From: Henricia sp. BOLD:AAB3569
Taxonomy: Eukaryota; Echinodermata; Asteroidea; Spinulosida; Echinasteridae
NCBI GenBank assembly: GCA_037783545.1
Contig: JBBELK010000399.1
Location: 62,001 to 126,000 of the forward strand
Direction: 5' to 3'
DNA length: 64,000 nucleotides
Shown in pieces: positions 34,801-47,110 of this stretch (positions are counted from its first letter, which is position 1; the number at the start of each line of letters is the position of its first letter). The notes below the pieces were generated by a model, which had not been told where the DNA came from, did no database searches, and worked only from the letters and a program-made list of their open reading frames with translations. Made by a program: the position numbers and the translations under genes.

Positions 34801-37800
34801 GCTGGAAAACCAACATCCCCTATTTTTCAAAACCACCCATTTTGTAAAAATTTTCAAATATATTTCGCTTCTTTAAAAACTTTTAAAAGAAAAATTGTTA
34901 ATTTGTTTTAATGAAGTTTTTCTTTTTAATTATAAGGTAAAACATGATCAAACATTTGTTTAATGTTACGATGAAAAGCACCCCCTCCTTCAAAATATGG
35001 ATAATTCTTGCACATCGTTTTTTTCCCACATGGTTTCAGAATCACTGGGATATTCTGGTGCTAATTTTTGCTATTCACTTTGACTCGAACCTGAACAAGT
35101 TTACCTGCAACCTTACCAAGCCTTACCAAAACACTGCACACACCAAGCCTTCTGGACGGTACCAAAGATGGAGCCAAACTCCACAAATGAAGTGCTGACA
35201 CAGGGTAACTTACCCGAAACATGACACATACCAGGGTCCAACCAGGTATAACAACAAATTTTGGAGTATTTAAAAAAAAAAAAGACAGGGAAAAGCAAGA
35301 GAGAATGAAACATGAAAATTTATTTAATATTAACGAGCTATCCAGTTATATGTACATGTACATGTAGGTGTTCACGTAAACACCCATTTTTCGTTAGTTT
35401 TTTTCTTCTTTACCAAAAGACTTACAACATTGTATTTTGGCATCTTCACAATTTCCTCCTTGTATTGTGTTTTTGTGATGCAACTACGTCAAATTCACCA
35501 GCACGCACCCCATCTCCCCAACCCCCTCCCCCCCCCCCCTCCCCCCTCTTCCCCAACACACAAAATTATTATTTTTCACAAATTGTGTGGGTTGGACACC
35601 TGGTATGGCCTGCATTTTCAGTTTTCTGACTTTAGGTTTAAAAAAAAAATTATGTGTGCCCAATGTTTAAATTAATAAATCTGTAAATATGTATGTGTAT
35701 CGTATATTGGAACTTTATAGCTCGAGATTTATTAAAGGCTATTTTTGCTAAAGTGTGAGCCGCTCCACCGAAGGTACAGTAGGCGCTTGTCGCACAGGCC
35801 AGAATTGAGATAATGGCTAATTTATGCATGTATGTCAAGTAGGGCATTTTTTATCGATAACAGGATTTCTGCATTAGACCACCTATTAAGTATCCATCTA
35901 TCACCTAAAGAAGTTTAAGTGAATAAATACTACCAGAAAACATTTTTTTTCCAAGTGTTTTTCTAAACCACACCTTCATGAAACTAGGCTAAAACAATGG
36001 GAAAATCACCGATATTCCATGCTTATTTTCATTGCCTTCGGCAGATTGGCACTATATCCCACACACCAGAAAAACACATGTTTTCCTATAGGTATAGGGG
36101 TTTTGGAGTCAGAATTTGCATTTTTGCCAAGGACTTTATGCCTTAACAGAAGTACAACCTTCTGCCATTTTTCTCTAAAGCGCTTCTTAAAAAATTATGC
36201 TCTTGGTCATCACGGAAATGGTCATAACTTGGTAAATTTGACGGATTGACACAATGTTTGTAGTTTTGTGAAGCTTATAATATACTCTATCTGATTAAGT
36301 CATTAGCTCCATTTTCATTTTTTTATGCAAGAGCCTACTTTTGGTGGAGTGGCTCACAAGTATTGTTCAACTAATTTGTAGTGTGTATGATGCAGTGTCG
36401 TAGTACTCGAGTCCAGGACTCAGACTCGAGTCACAATTTTCGTGACTCGGACTCAACCATGATGACTCAGACTCGAACATGGTGACTCGTGACTCACGAG
36501 TCACATATTTCAAAAAGAAAAGGGTATATATTCGTGCGCTAAATGCATGATTCTTGGGAAAAAAAACACTGATGCGTGATTATGGACACTGCCCCGCCAG
36601 GCCGGCAATGAGCGCCCGAGCACGTCATAATTTTACAGTGTGAACGAAACTATAATAGCAGATTCAGTTTCATTAATTTGGCGAACAAGTGACTCGTGGC
36701 TCGGACACGAGGAAAGTGACTCGTGACTCGGACTCGAGGCTAATGACTGGAGACTCGATGCTAGGGACTCGAGTCTCGAACTCCGACTCCATTTTGGTGA
36801 CTCGACTACAACACCGGTATGATGTACAATGTACGCAACATTAGTTTTTCTTGTAATAACTATATTTCTCATTCTTGGTTTTTCCAATTGGGTTTATTAA
36901 TTTTAGTTTGTTTGGAGGCCCGCTTGTCTAACTAGTGTATGTGCTCACAATTTGTTTTCCCGTTTGTTGAATACGTAAAATACTATTCCAATAATGTTTA
37001 TCATTTGCATGGAACCCCCTTTCCCGCTTCCTCCCACATGTCACTTTCTGTTGAAATTTAAAAACTAGAGGGCGCTGTGTGTGTGGGTACCGCTTACCAT
37101 CACATACAAACCCATCCATGACAAACAGAAATGAATAGGAAGGCGAAGGCTATAGGATCATGCCAGGCTGACTTGGGGGGTCAGCGCACTTATGCGTGGC
37201 TGCATTGAAAGGTGATAAAAAGTAAACAAATGTTAAGCAGTTATTGGTCGGTTTAACTGGGGAAAAAACTAGTACTAAAGTATACTCTATGACTTACACA
37301 GTCGCAGCACATTAGTGCATTGTCAACTCAGAATTTAAAAAAAAAGTAATTCCACTCGAATGTTTAAACTATCCTACTTACGTACACTAGAAATATAAAA
37401 GGCCGATGCGTTCAGCAGGTTAACACAGCCTATCAAACCAAATTATGCTTATAAGACCACAATTTTCTCTGCTAAATTGCATGTATTGCACATAGGTGTA
37501 AGGTTCTGCGTGCACTGCCGTTTCGATTTAATACCGGTGGGTATAATACCGCAACAAGGTTAAATGATTCTGCCACGCGATCCCACTTTGACTTTTTAAT
37601 ACAAAGAACAAAATAAACTTTATACTGTAAATTCACACCTCGTTGCATGTTTTGCAAGTATTTTACAGCGTGTTCGGTCACACAGTATAAGGCTGGTCCC
37701 ATTTTAAATGTAGCTGCTACTACTGTGACTGCGCGAGATACTTTCCACTAATTCAGGCCCATTAACTTACTGATGGGACTTATATAAATTGACAGCGAGG

Positions 37801-40800
37801 TTCATTCTCTGGGTGTCCCAACTAAACTTAATTTTGCTACCCGTATTTTCCTAAAGCCATGGTATTTTTAGTGAAAGTCCAATGGGAACAAGGGTTCAGG
37901 TACACGACACCACACGCCTGTATCGTTTGACACAAAATTAATGTTTCTTGTACATTTATATATACCTCCAGGTAATCGTTGCTCTATACCATACAAACCT
38001 GTCCGGCCATCCACAGTTAAATATACGTACTGTGATTACCATTACTTTGCTAGTACTTGCTTTAAATAATCAGTCAGTTTCTTTTTTTAAACACCATCAC
38101 AATATCACATTTCGAAAATGTGACCCGTACAGTTTGATTGTGGTCGCAGAAACGTGCCCCAGCCTGGTTAACATACTAATTTCTCAAAAACGAGTAGTCA
38201 CAAATGATTAAGATTATTTCGGTCATAATCGTTCTCACTATGACCAAAATTATTCGGGAGGCGATTATTTTTTTTATCGGGGTGGGAGAAATTCCCATTT
38301 TTTCCCAATGAGATTATAATAAATGGAATGGGAGTTAATTTTTTTTACAGAATCAGAAACAATATTGAATTCTATATCTCACAGGTGTCCATGCTACAAT
38401 GCATCGTTTTCTCAATTTTTGCTTCTGAAATTTTGGACTCTCAATCCGTATATTTTCAAGGATATTGTCAAAAAACCAACAATGTTTTGTAAACTAATTT
38501 ATTCGGTTCCATAAAGCAGTGCAGAAATCGCACCAACCTTTTTGCTTCCACATCCAGATTGGAGATTGCGAATTTCCTGTTTTCTTCCCATGGATAGTAT
38601 TTTGGGGAGGTATTTTATAATGATTGTTAGGTTAAAACGAAATCCTTTTTCTGGAAAAATTTAAACACGCTTCCTTCAAGTTTGGACATGTCGCACTGCT
38701 CAACAGCACTGAATCTTTGTTTCGGTACAAAGTCACTTATTTTAACCAGCATCCGAGCCACGGCACAACAGTATGCTGCTACTGAACATGCCTCTATAAG
38801 ACAAATTGTCTCCGACGATAACTGTCTTTAGTACTTGATAAATCGCACTAATGTACTTACTGTGCATGTCTCTCTCGTGTTCGTACTCGATGAATGCATA
38901 CCCTCGCGGTTTACCGCTCTTCTTATCGTGCACCAAGTGAATCTTAATAAAAGAAAGAAAAACAAAATACAATTTTATTTTACTGTTAATGTAACATTTT
39001 GCTTATAATTAGGAAATTTGAGGTCTCAATCCTTTGTTCTTCACTGTTTTCATTCCTGGTAATATAAGGTTTTTGTTTCAATTAGGTAATAATAAAATAC
39101 TAATGAAGGAATCTTTGTATAGTGTACATGTCTACCCTGCGGGGTACTCCTGGCGCTGTTGCCATTACTACCGCTGCCATCAGGAAATCACCAGAACCAT
39201 TTTGCTTCAACTAGGTAGCTACCTGGCCAAGGCCCACAACCATATCAGCAGCTAGATTGTGGCATTCCCCCTACAGGGTACTCCTGATGCTGTTGCCATT
39301 ATTACTGCTGACATCAGGGAATCACCAGAACCATTTCACTTCAACTAGGTGGCTGCCTGGCCAAGGCCCACAACCCTATCAGCAGTTAGATCGTGGCATT
39401 CCACCTACAGGGTACTCCTGGCACTGTTGCCATTAATATCGCTGCCATCAGGGAATCACCAGAACCATTTCACTTCAACTAGGTGGCTGCCTGGCCAAGG
39501 CACACAACCCTATTAGCACTTAGATTGTGACATTCCCCCTACAGGGTACTCCTGGCACTGTTGCCATTATTACCGCTGCCATCAGGGAATCACCAGAACC
39601 ATTTTGCTTGAACTAGGTGGCTACCTGGCCAAGGCACACAACCCTATCAGCACTTCGATTGTGGCATTCCCCCTACAGGGTACTCCTGGCACTGTTGCCA
39701 TTATTACCACTGCCATCAGGGAATCACCAGAACCATTTTGCTTGAACTAGGTGGCTGCCTGGCCAAGGCACACAACCCTATCAGCAGTTAGATTGTGGCA
39801 TTCCCCCTACAGGGTACTCCTGGCACTGTTGCCATTATTATCGCTGCCATCAGGGAATCACCAGAACCATCTCACTTCAACTAGGTGGCTGCCTGGCCAA
39901 GGCACACAACCTTATCAGCAGTAAGATTGTGGCATTCCCCCTACAGGGTACTCCTGGCACTGTTGCCATTATTACCGCTGCCATCAGGGAATCACCAGAA
40001 CCATTTTGCTTGAACTAGGTGGCTGCCTGGCCAAGGCGCACAAACCTTATCAGCACTTAGATGAAAATTGGAGCTTCAAAAAAATATGATAAAATTGCTG
40101 GCCATAAGGGATGAGGCAAGGTTGCCGGGGAGCTGAAAATCATGAAAGTTTGTCCTTGACGAAACTTCTTGTGAACTACACTGTCTGCAAATCACAGTAC
40201 GAGCATATCAAGGTTTTACTGTACCTGGCGTTTACTGCAGGGGATGGTATGAGCCACCAAAACCCTGCGAAAAAGCCAGGATTCTACCCTAGTTTTTTCT
40301 TCTTAAAATTAATAGCCGTTGCTGGTTCAAAGGACCTGGGGATCTTCTCTAGAATCTATTAGAACTGATTCAACGTCGGAAAACAGAATAATATTCCGTA
40401 TTTTGGAAGAATTCAAGGAGTGCCGGGCAATTTCTGAATGTTCTTTTATGCAAAAATTACACAACTCAAAATAAGTTAGGGATATTGGTATGTGGTCAAT
40501 TTTGGATTTTTTTCTTCAAATGATGTTTTCACCTATTCGCGTGACAAAGTGTGTCGTCATGCATATACTGTGATGTATCATTATGTTTCAGGTCCATTGT
40601 CTAATCATATACAAAATCATTCAAGTGGAATGCATACTCTCAATAAATTTATCTGCGTACACCAAACAATATCCCTGACCTATTGTGAGTAGTGTAGAAG
40701 TCCCATGGATTTGGCAGTGTTTGCGAGATACTTCAAACTTTAGGGCCAAATTTGTTTTAAAAGCGGAATTGAATTCAAATGGAATCATGATTCTTACGCC

Positions 40801-42750
40801 GAAAATGTGTAGGAATTTTCAAAAAAATTATTTAAATTGTTCAAGCCAGATTTAGGCAAATCAAACTGCAGAGTATTATTACATGTACGTCTTATACAGG
40901 ATAATGCAGTTCTCAACGCAAACTGTAATACAACACATTTTAAAAGAATATTTCAGAGAAAATAGCTATACATACCATCCTGATTGGACCGTAAGATTCA
41001 AATTCACGTCTCAGCTTTGCCTCAGAAGAGTCATAGTTCTAAATGAGAGACAAATTTGTTAGACAGGTTTCACAAGTTGAAGCCGGGTAGGCGCTAAGTG
41101 TAAACGCAAAAGGTGAATTCAAAAAGACGGATCAGAAAGTGTGTGGGAAGGTGAAGCGAGGCATGAATTCTGTTCACTAGTCGCCACTGAGATGCCGTGT
41201 GCAGAGTCGATGGAACTGGGCAGAGAAAGTTTAAGTATCTTAAAGGAAATTGTTGAGTTTTTGTCACTCCTAAATTGCCTCTTTTTTAAATATCATCACT
41301 TTTTTTAGTGTTTATTGAAAGATATAAAGAAAAATTTGTGGCGACCAGTAAACATAATTATTTTCTGAAGCAATAAGGGAAATGATTAGTTAAATTTGGT
41401 CGATAACAATTTTGGTGAATTTGCCTTACACAACCATCTTCAACTTTTGATAATACTTACAACTCTTGCCACAAAGAGCGTCTTGAAAGGATCACCCACA
41501 CTTCCTGCTCTTGGTTCCCCTGAAAGAAAAATAGGGCGCTATTCAGTTACATTCAAATTACGCAAATCTTGATAAGGAAGGGAAGAGGCATGCGCAGTAT
41601 CCGTGCTTTGCTGCGGGCGGTCAACTCCCGACTCCTTGGCTTTTGAGCCTGCGTTTAACCCGGCGATAAAGCCGACTACTGCTCGGGTCTGCAGCTTCCT
41701 TTCCCAGTGCAAGCACCAGGTACCCATTAACGACTAGGTGGCCGGGGCCCGCTACACCAGCTGACGCTGGTGGCGATGTACAGCCAAGTTTTCAGGACCA
41801 ATGGAAAAACCTGCGATCGCTTCGAGGTTCGAACCTACGACCCTCCGATTGCAAGCCCGACACTCTACTTACAATTTGTTATTTCATCTTCTAGTTTTAT
41901 CTTGTGGGATTCCTCTTTCTCCTTTTGTTTCCTTATCTTCTTTTCTTCTTTTGTTTCCACTCGAGTTGGAGGCGGGGTATCTTTGGGATCCTGAGGGCAA
42001 AATAATAAAAAGAACCAAACGTTACGTTACTGAAAGACTACTACATACTTCTCCCTCTATCAATAGATTATTTGTATGATTTTTTTAAAAGATGAGATTT
42101 TCTTGATGAATGTCCATCACAAATGCAGTTGTTACTGTTGGCTCATGAATGCGAAAGCGACGCAAATGTGAATTTGGCGTCGCAGTTTTCACACTGCAAA
42201 TTTGCAAAAAGTTAAACTGACGTTGTTCGTTTCAACTTGCACGAATAGCCTACTTGCCATGAAATGTTCAACGTCAATTCGTTTGACATCAGTTTTTCGT
42301 CAGATTCACGTTCACTTTCTACTTCTAGTAACTTGAGCCAGTATTTACTCATCACAAAATAAATCGGAAACAATTTACAAGTCGGACGTCACATAAGCCC
42401 TCATGCACTAAGCCTATGGGAAAACTCAAAAGTTTTTTCATGTAAATTCTTCATATTTTTTCCCCTCCAAATTTTGGTTTCTTCATTAAAATTTGCATTT
42501 ATTGATGTAGGCCCTATAATATATAATAAATCATTTTAAGGCAAAATTAGTGACGTCCGAGTACTCAATTCTTACCAATAAAAATAGCACACCCCTTTTA
42601 TTTTACCTCAAAAAGACGAACATAATCGGCCATTCCCAAGTAGCCATCATCTCTCTTCTCATGTCGTTGTTTGTCGGTGGGCGGAAGGTGCCGAAGCGGG
42701 TCTCGTGGGGCGAACAACGCCAGCAGATTGGGGGGCAAATACTGCGTCAT
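28886..42750 (-). CDS. SNRNP70: SNRNP70, U1 snRNP 70 kDa protein (8 coding exons)
   Basis: Exons, in coding order: 42750-42607, 41990-41873, 41519-41461, 41038-40976, 38942-38861, 31981-31880, 31382-31292 and 29693-28886. All have GT-AG borders and joining phases; the product is 488 aa (human 437). It starts [20 protein letters not shown], the conserved U1-70K N-terminus. [14 protein letters not shown] and the tryptophan before the RRM follow. The RRM has RNP2 LFVARV (102-107) and RNP1 RGYAFIEY (141-148), then [19 protein letters not shown]. From residue 221 the protein is a long RD/RE/RS alternating-charge domain with a DRSVDR triplet and an acidic C-terminal tail. In the family it binds U1 stem-loop I and recruits splicing factors at 5' splice sites. 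Intron 5 is 6.9 kb. Identification is secure. Confidence 0.97.
29757..30029. mobile_element. MITE, CTATACACCAATCCG family, copy 3
   Basis: Lies 64 bp upstream of SNRNP70 exon 8, within intron 7. Inverted ends TATACACCAATCCGAG and GATTGGTCT, with internal CCATAGCTGGGG / complement. Confidence 0.7.
30223..31058. mobile_element. hAT-like MITE with a second MITE nested inside
   Basis: Ends are TAGCGCTGGGC and GCCCAGCCCTA (inverted). The flanks GTACATTA (30215-30222) and GTACATTC (31059-31066) match at 7 of 8 bases, consistent with an 8-bp hAT duplication. The subterminal parts are rich in ACTCGCGAGTAG-type motifs. It fills most of SNRNP70 intron 7. Confidence 0.75.
30440..30924. mobile_element. 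Nested MITE with about 25-bp terminal inverted repeats
   Basis: GACTGTCAGGCTGCGTTCGG and onward (30440-30464) is complemented at 30900-30924 with one mismatch. It sits inside the 30223-31058 element and must be younger. Confidence 0.75.
32297..32533. mobile_element. MITE, GTTGTCAACATTTTCAC family
   Basis: GGTTGTCAACATTTTCAC is complemented near the right end (GTGAAAATGTTGACAACTTT). A relative lies at about 49370-49560, sharing GAGTAGTATTTTTCAAG-type sequence and CCCCTCCCCCTTCCTACG. Confidence 0.65.
33206..33454. mobile_element. MITE with about 27-bp terminal inverted repeats
   Basis: GGGTCTTTCTATAAATTAGG and onward is mirrored at the right end (CCTAATTTATAGAAAGACC). GTGTCCCCCGTTACA is also mirrored internally. 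It lies in SNRNP70 intron 5. Confidence 0.75.
34466..34741 (-). repeat. Minisatellite of 5' splice-site-like motifs, 6 copies
   Basis: On the SNRNP70 sense strand TGGGTCGGTAAGCCC or a near variant occurs six times (plus-strand positions 34466, 34511, 34561, 34606, 34657 and about 34724), spaced 45-70 bp apart with CTTAGGAACCAGAA-like spacers. Each has the donor core G|GTAAG, and the local TCG|GTAAGC equals the gene's own exon 6 donor. Confidence 0.85.
36393..36816. mobile_element. hAT-like MITE with perfect 8-bp target-site duplications
   Basis: Ends CAGTGTCGTAGT and ACTACAACACCG are inverted repeats with one internal mismatch plus the end base. GTATGATG flanks both sides (36385-36392 and 36817-36824). 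Both subterminal regions are filled with GACTCG / CGAGTC motifs. It lies in SNRNP70 intron 5. Confidence 0.9.
39142..40060. repeat. 134-bp minisatellite, 7 copies
   Basis: GGGTACTCCTG recurs at 39142, 39276, 39410, 39544, 39678, 39812 and 39946, exactly 134 bp apart. Units contain CTGCCATCAGGGAATCACCA and CTGGCCAAGGC(C/A)CACAAC. It lies in SNRNP70 intron 4. Confidence 0.95.
41580..41867 (-). mobile_element. SINE fragment abutting SNRNP70 exon 2 donor
   Basis: The minus strand shows TAGAGTGTCGGGCTTGCAAT and a B box GGTTCGAACCT at 41825-41835, then a SINE-like body. The tRNA-like part starts only about 5 nt after the exon 2 donor (GTAAG), so its A-box half is missing. Confidence 0.6.
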
Positions 42751-44065
42751 TATGCCACAAGATTAACGGGCCAAATTCACACAAATATACAGCTACGCGG
42801 TGCTAGGAGTTCTTATTTACAAAAGCATGTTATGCCCAATGCAAACAGACGGCATTATACAGGTAAAAAGGCGAGTTTTTCGTGAAAATACGACACGCCA
42901 TTTGCGACTCGTGAGCTTTCAAGAACAGCTTCAACCTCGATTGCACTTCAACAGCAACTGCCACTTTTCCTATCGGATTGCATTCTGGGCAAAAGGTTGT
43001 GATGAACAAAACGCATGCGCAAATTAACATTAGACTGGATGCCAGTCCGTTGTAGACTGGTTCGCAGTCCACATATTCCAACTCTGTCGACGTTTTTGCC
43101 AAGTTTTAAGACGGCTAGCCAGCTTCCTCAAAATTCCTCGTGATATAAAATATTCCCATTAAACTCTCCAAAAATTATTTTTTAAATGGCTAATGACAGG
43201 TGAGGGCGCTGTTTAAAGCTAGTCATGGAGAGAACCCACAGTTGAAAAACAAAGAAAAAACATTACATTTCAAACAGCAACATACAGTACCCCACTGATC
43301 TATTTTTGGCTCAAACAAACTTGTCAGGATTGTTGCAAATGACATACAAAACAAACTCAGTAAACTGATACAGTTCATGATATCAAGAAGCCACTGAAAA
43401 TAACACCAACTTTTGTACACAAGTCTATGGAGATAGAGAATTCCTCTGTCCTGAGATGACATCACCGCTTTGCTCATGAATATGGAAATCATTAGCATAA
43501 AAATATAAAACTTGCAATTACACCAAAACGCAACTATCAAATTCTCTGAAATTGATTGAAATGTGTAAAACACATCCTGTACTATAGTTTTATGTAATAA
43601 AAATCCTATTTCATGCAGCTGGTAGTGCTTTAAATTTAGTGCACAAAACAAACAGAACATCACAAAGTCCACAGAATTATGATAATTTTTATTGAGCAAA
43701 TAAAACGACATCACAATTTAACTCAAGAATACTGATTACACCATGATTACACTGATTACATGTAACTCGATTCGGCAGGCAGTTAAAAAATGAGAAAATT
43801 TGACTGCTATTAGAAAAGGCGCTGTTTATAGCCTCTGCATTGAACCTGTAATGCATAATTTAAACCTCTTGAAGTGAATGAGCAAATAAAACAAAATCTA
43901 TCAAAAAAGTGAACCACAGATATGAACTCTTTGTAATGTAAAATATGATACACATAGGTGCTTTCAGAGACTGTCGAAAATTGAAATACAGCAATATCTT
44001 TAGGTGGAAAGACCAAATTAAGTATCAATGCAATTAATTGTCTGCTTGTGCTTATTACAAACTTT

Positions 44066-44342
44066 CAGGGCCCAATTTTTAGAGCTGTTTAACAGCCCAT
44101 TTCCCGTTAACCGAGTGTCAGGCTATTTCATAGACATCGTTAACAGTAAGCAACTGAAAACCTGCCTTAACCGCTGAGCAAAATTTTGCTTAAGATAGTG
44201 ACGCAACAATGGTGGTTTCCAAGCGCGCGCATGCTTAAGCACGCCGCGGCCGTGAAATAGCCTTAACGTTAGCACAACGTTTCTGCTACAGTAAGCACAC
44301 GTTTTCAGCTAGCGCTTAAGCAGCTCTATGAAATTGGGCCCA
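44066..44342. mobile_element. MITE, CAGGGGCC-TTTCATA family (diverged)
   Basis: Begins CAGGGCCCAATTTTTAGAGC and ends CTCTATGAAATTGGGCCC. The interior holds GTTAACGTT-like and GCTTAAG motifs typical of the group. Confidence 0.7.
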
Positions 44343-45327
44343 GATCTAAAACATAAAAGGGCGATTTTAAAGTGAATATTTTATCTAAATTTTTAGCTAA
44401 CATCTTTGAATCACGTCTTTGAAGCTTTTATTAACAATAAAAAAAACTGTTAAGAAATACAAAAGACCATGATTAAAAGTATGTAAAGGCCTGTCCCAGT
44501 GGACTTTTTTGGGAAAACGTACTGAGACAATGGGTACTTTTCCCATTTTAAGTCCAATGCAGACAGCCTAGGACGTTTCCCTCTCAGTAACTTTTCCCCC
44601 CGAGTTTACTTTTCCTGCCCAGGAAAAATTGACCAGGTAACTTTTCCTGCGACGATAAGTCCAATGCGGACACATCGAGTCGGTAAAAGCGCTCTGGAAG
44701 CGTACGTCCGGGCCATAAAGGTCATACTGTGGAGGGACACTATTGCATGCTCTCCCACGGTCTCAGTAAAATTTAGCAATTTTTCATTTTACCGCCTTCT
44801 TGGTAAAACAAGTCCAATGCGGACAAGTCCAAATTGGAAATTTTGAGTGATACAGCACACCTCTCATTATAACGCTCTTCAAGAGGCAAAACTAACGCAA
44901 GCCTTCTATCCAGAAAGTACACCAATACACACACAATGAATCGAGTGAACAACTTGGACTTTCGAAAGGAACTTTGTATTGGAAACAGCTTTACATCGGG
45001 GGAGCCTTATGATAGTACTATAATTTAAATAAACCTTGAAATTACATCAATTTAATTAAAAATGTGAAGCTGCATAACATAAAGACATGTGTTAAAATGA
45101 CATCAACAAAAATACGTTTTGAATAAAATTTGCAAGATTTGTTTAGCAGTAAAGCTGTCAAGGTCACCACAGTATGAAATTATGTTTCAGCACACTAAAA
45201 TTATGGTACATTTATGGAAACAACATGTTTTCTTACTGTACATTGTGTTACCCAAAATAATGTAAGCATATGCTCAAACTCAAACAACTGTTAGAGGGCT
45301 CAAACACAGTAACTGGGCCCTTTCGAC

Positions 45328-46006
45328 AGTAAAGGGGGCATTTTGGAAACACAGACCATATTTTCGAGGAACTACCTTTGTCTGGTCTCAAAATAAAAGA
45401 GATAAGTTTAAGTTGTTCTGAAGAGATAATTTAGGCCCCAAAAGGGTTACAAATAGTGTGACAACATGCCTTTCTAAAAAACCCGTGTACAAATTTTCAA
45501 TATACGCTCGTAACCAGGACAGACACTTGTGTTACATTTAAGGACGTCCCGGTTACGAGCGTATATTGGAAATTTGTACACAGGGTTTTTAGAAAGGCAT
45601 GTTGTCACACTATTTGTAACCCTTTTTGGGTACTAAGTTATCTCTTCAGAACAACTTAAACTTATTTCTTTTATTTTGAGACCAGACAAAGGTATTTTCT
45701 GGAAAATATGGTCTGTGTTGCCAAAATGCCCCCTTTACCGTGGAAAGACTCACCTACCTTTTCCACATATTTTGTTCTGAAGGCTCAACTTTACCTGATT
45801 ACCTGTTGTCACACTATTTGTAACCCTTTTTGGGTACTAAGTTATCTCTTCAGAACAACTTAAACTTATTTCTTTTATTTTGAGACCAGACAAAGGTATT
45901 TTCTGGAAAATATGGTCTGTGTTGCCAAAATGCCCCCTTTACCGTGGAAAGACTCACCTACCTTTTCCACATATTTTGTTCTGAAGGCTCAACTTTACCT
46001 GATTAC
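45328..46006. mobile_element. Long fold-back MITE, copy 2, with a 203-bp tandem duplication
   Basis: Palindrome 45328-45750 matches 8530-8923. The stretch from 45601 (GTTGTCACACTATTTG) to 45803 is repeated at 45804-46006 with no difference seen, covering the right arm plus about 55 bp of flank. Confidence 0.85.
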
Positions 46007-46918
46007 TGGATTGCATTGAACGTATTACAGGTATTAGCTGCTAACCAGAGATGGCACTTATTATACATCACTTTAACATTTTTTAAAGCCTCCAAACGAA
46101 GCCAGAGGCAAAGTCAATCATTTCGCAAATGCTCATCTATTACCTTAGAAATCTAGGAGCAACTTCGGGTGCTGACCATCAGTCAATTTGCGATTTTATT
46201 TCTTCGCACATGCGTAGTTTGTTTTTCACCCGAACACGTCGTCAGGCAAATCTAGTCAAACATGGCCAAAATTGTCCGCACTGGCCGCCGTTAACAGTTT
46301 ACAAAAAATTGTTGGCAACCTTTTTCCCCCATGTTTGCCCTTGTACGTTCTACTAAAGACATTTTAACTCGTTCAACAAAAGCTACCATAGAATTGGTAA
46401 CTAATTTTTAATTCTGATATAAATTAACACTTTTTTAGCGAAACCCTTTTTCCCAATCGCGTTTACCTTTCCGCCATCTTGAAGAGTGACGTGATTACAA
46501 CTGACTAGAGATGAACCTATCCCCGGGGCTTGGTTCCTCTAGTCAGACTAGCTAGTCAAACCATGCAGCGTTCGGGTGACATCTAGATCGACTATAGTTA
46601 GTCTAGTTAACTATAGTCGCCCACCCTATGAATGCCTCTGTATGTTTACACAGTACTGAATTGATGGTCTTCATTTTCGGAACACAATCCTTATTCCTCA
46701 CGATGTTGATTCTTGCAAGGCACAGAGTTTGATCTTAAATCTTGGTCAAAACTCTTAACAGCTTTTTCAGAGGCCAATTGGTCTATATCACAGTGCATCC
46801 ATCTTTGTCTTGTTCCACATAGTACGTGTCAGGCATGATCAGTGCATCTGCGCGACCACGCGATAGCGCACGTAATCTACCGTTGTTTTGAGAGAATCAC
46901 TGTCTGTGCTGTGTGTTT

Positions 46919-47110
46919 TCTTATTTTATTTATATACCACATCCAACAGCGGAGGGACCGTCAATTACAGGAATGGGAGCAAGTGTGGTTGAGTGCCTTG
47001 CTCAAGGGCACAGGTGCCACAACCCGTCACGGCCCGGAATCGAACCTACATTCTAGTACTAGCACAGGAACTTAAGTTCGACGCACTAGACCGCTCGGCC
47101 ATAACACCCC
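46919..47110 (-). mobile_element. tRNA-derived SINE (minus strand)
   Basis: The minus strand begins GGGGTGTTATGGCCGAGCGG (A box at 47091-47101), with B box GGTTCGATTCC at 47036-47046. The head resembles a tRNA with a long variable arm (Leu/Ser type). The body has CCTTGAGCAAGGCACTCAAC, and an AT-rich tail holds AATAAA. Confidence 0.8.

Noticed and set aside
35521..35560. C-rich tract as a possible i-motif or regulatory element
   Set aside because: Simple low-complexity run; nothing further supports a role.
43223..43714. 163-codon minus-strand frame
   Set aside because: AT-rich, hydrophobic by composition, no motif, no splice or poly(A) context; could be checked with transcripts but is not supported.
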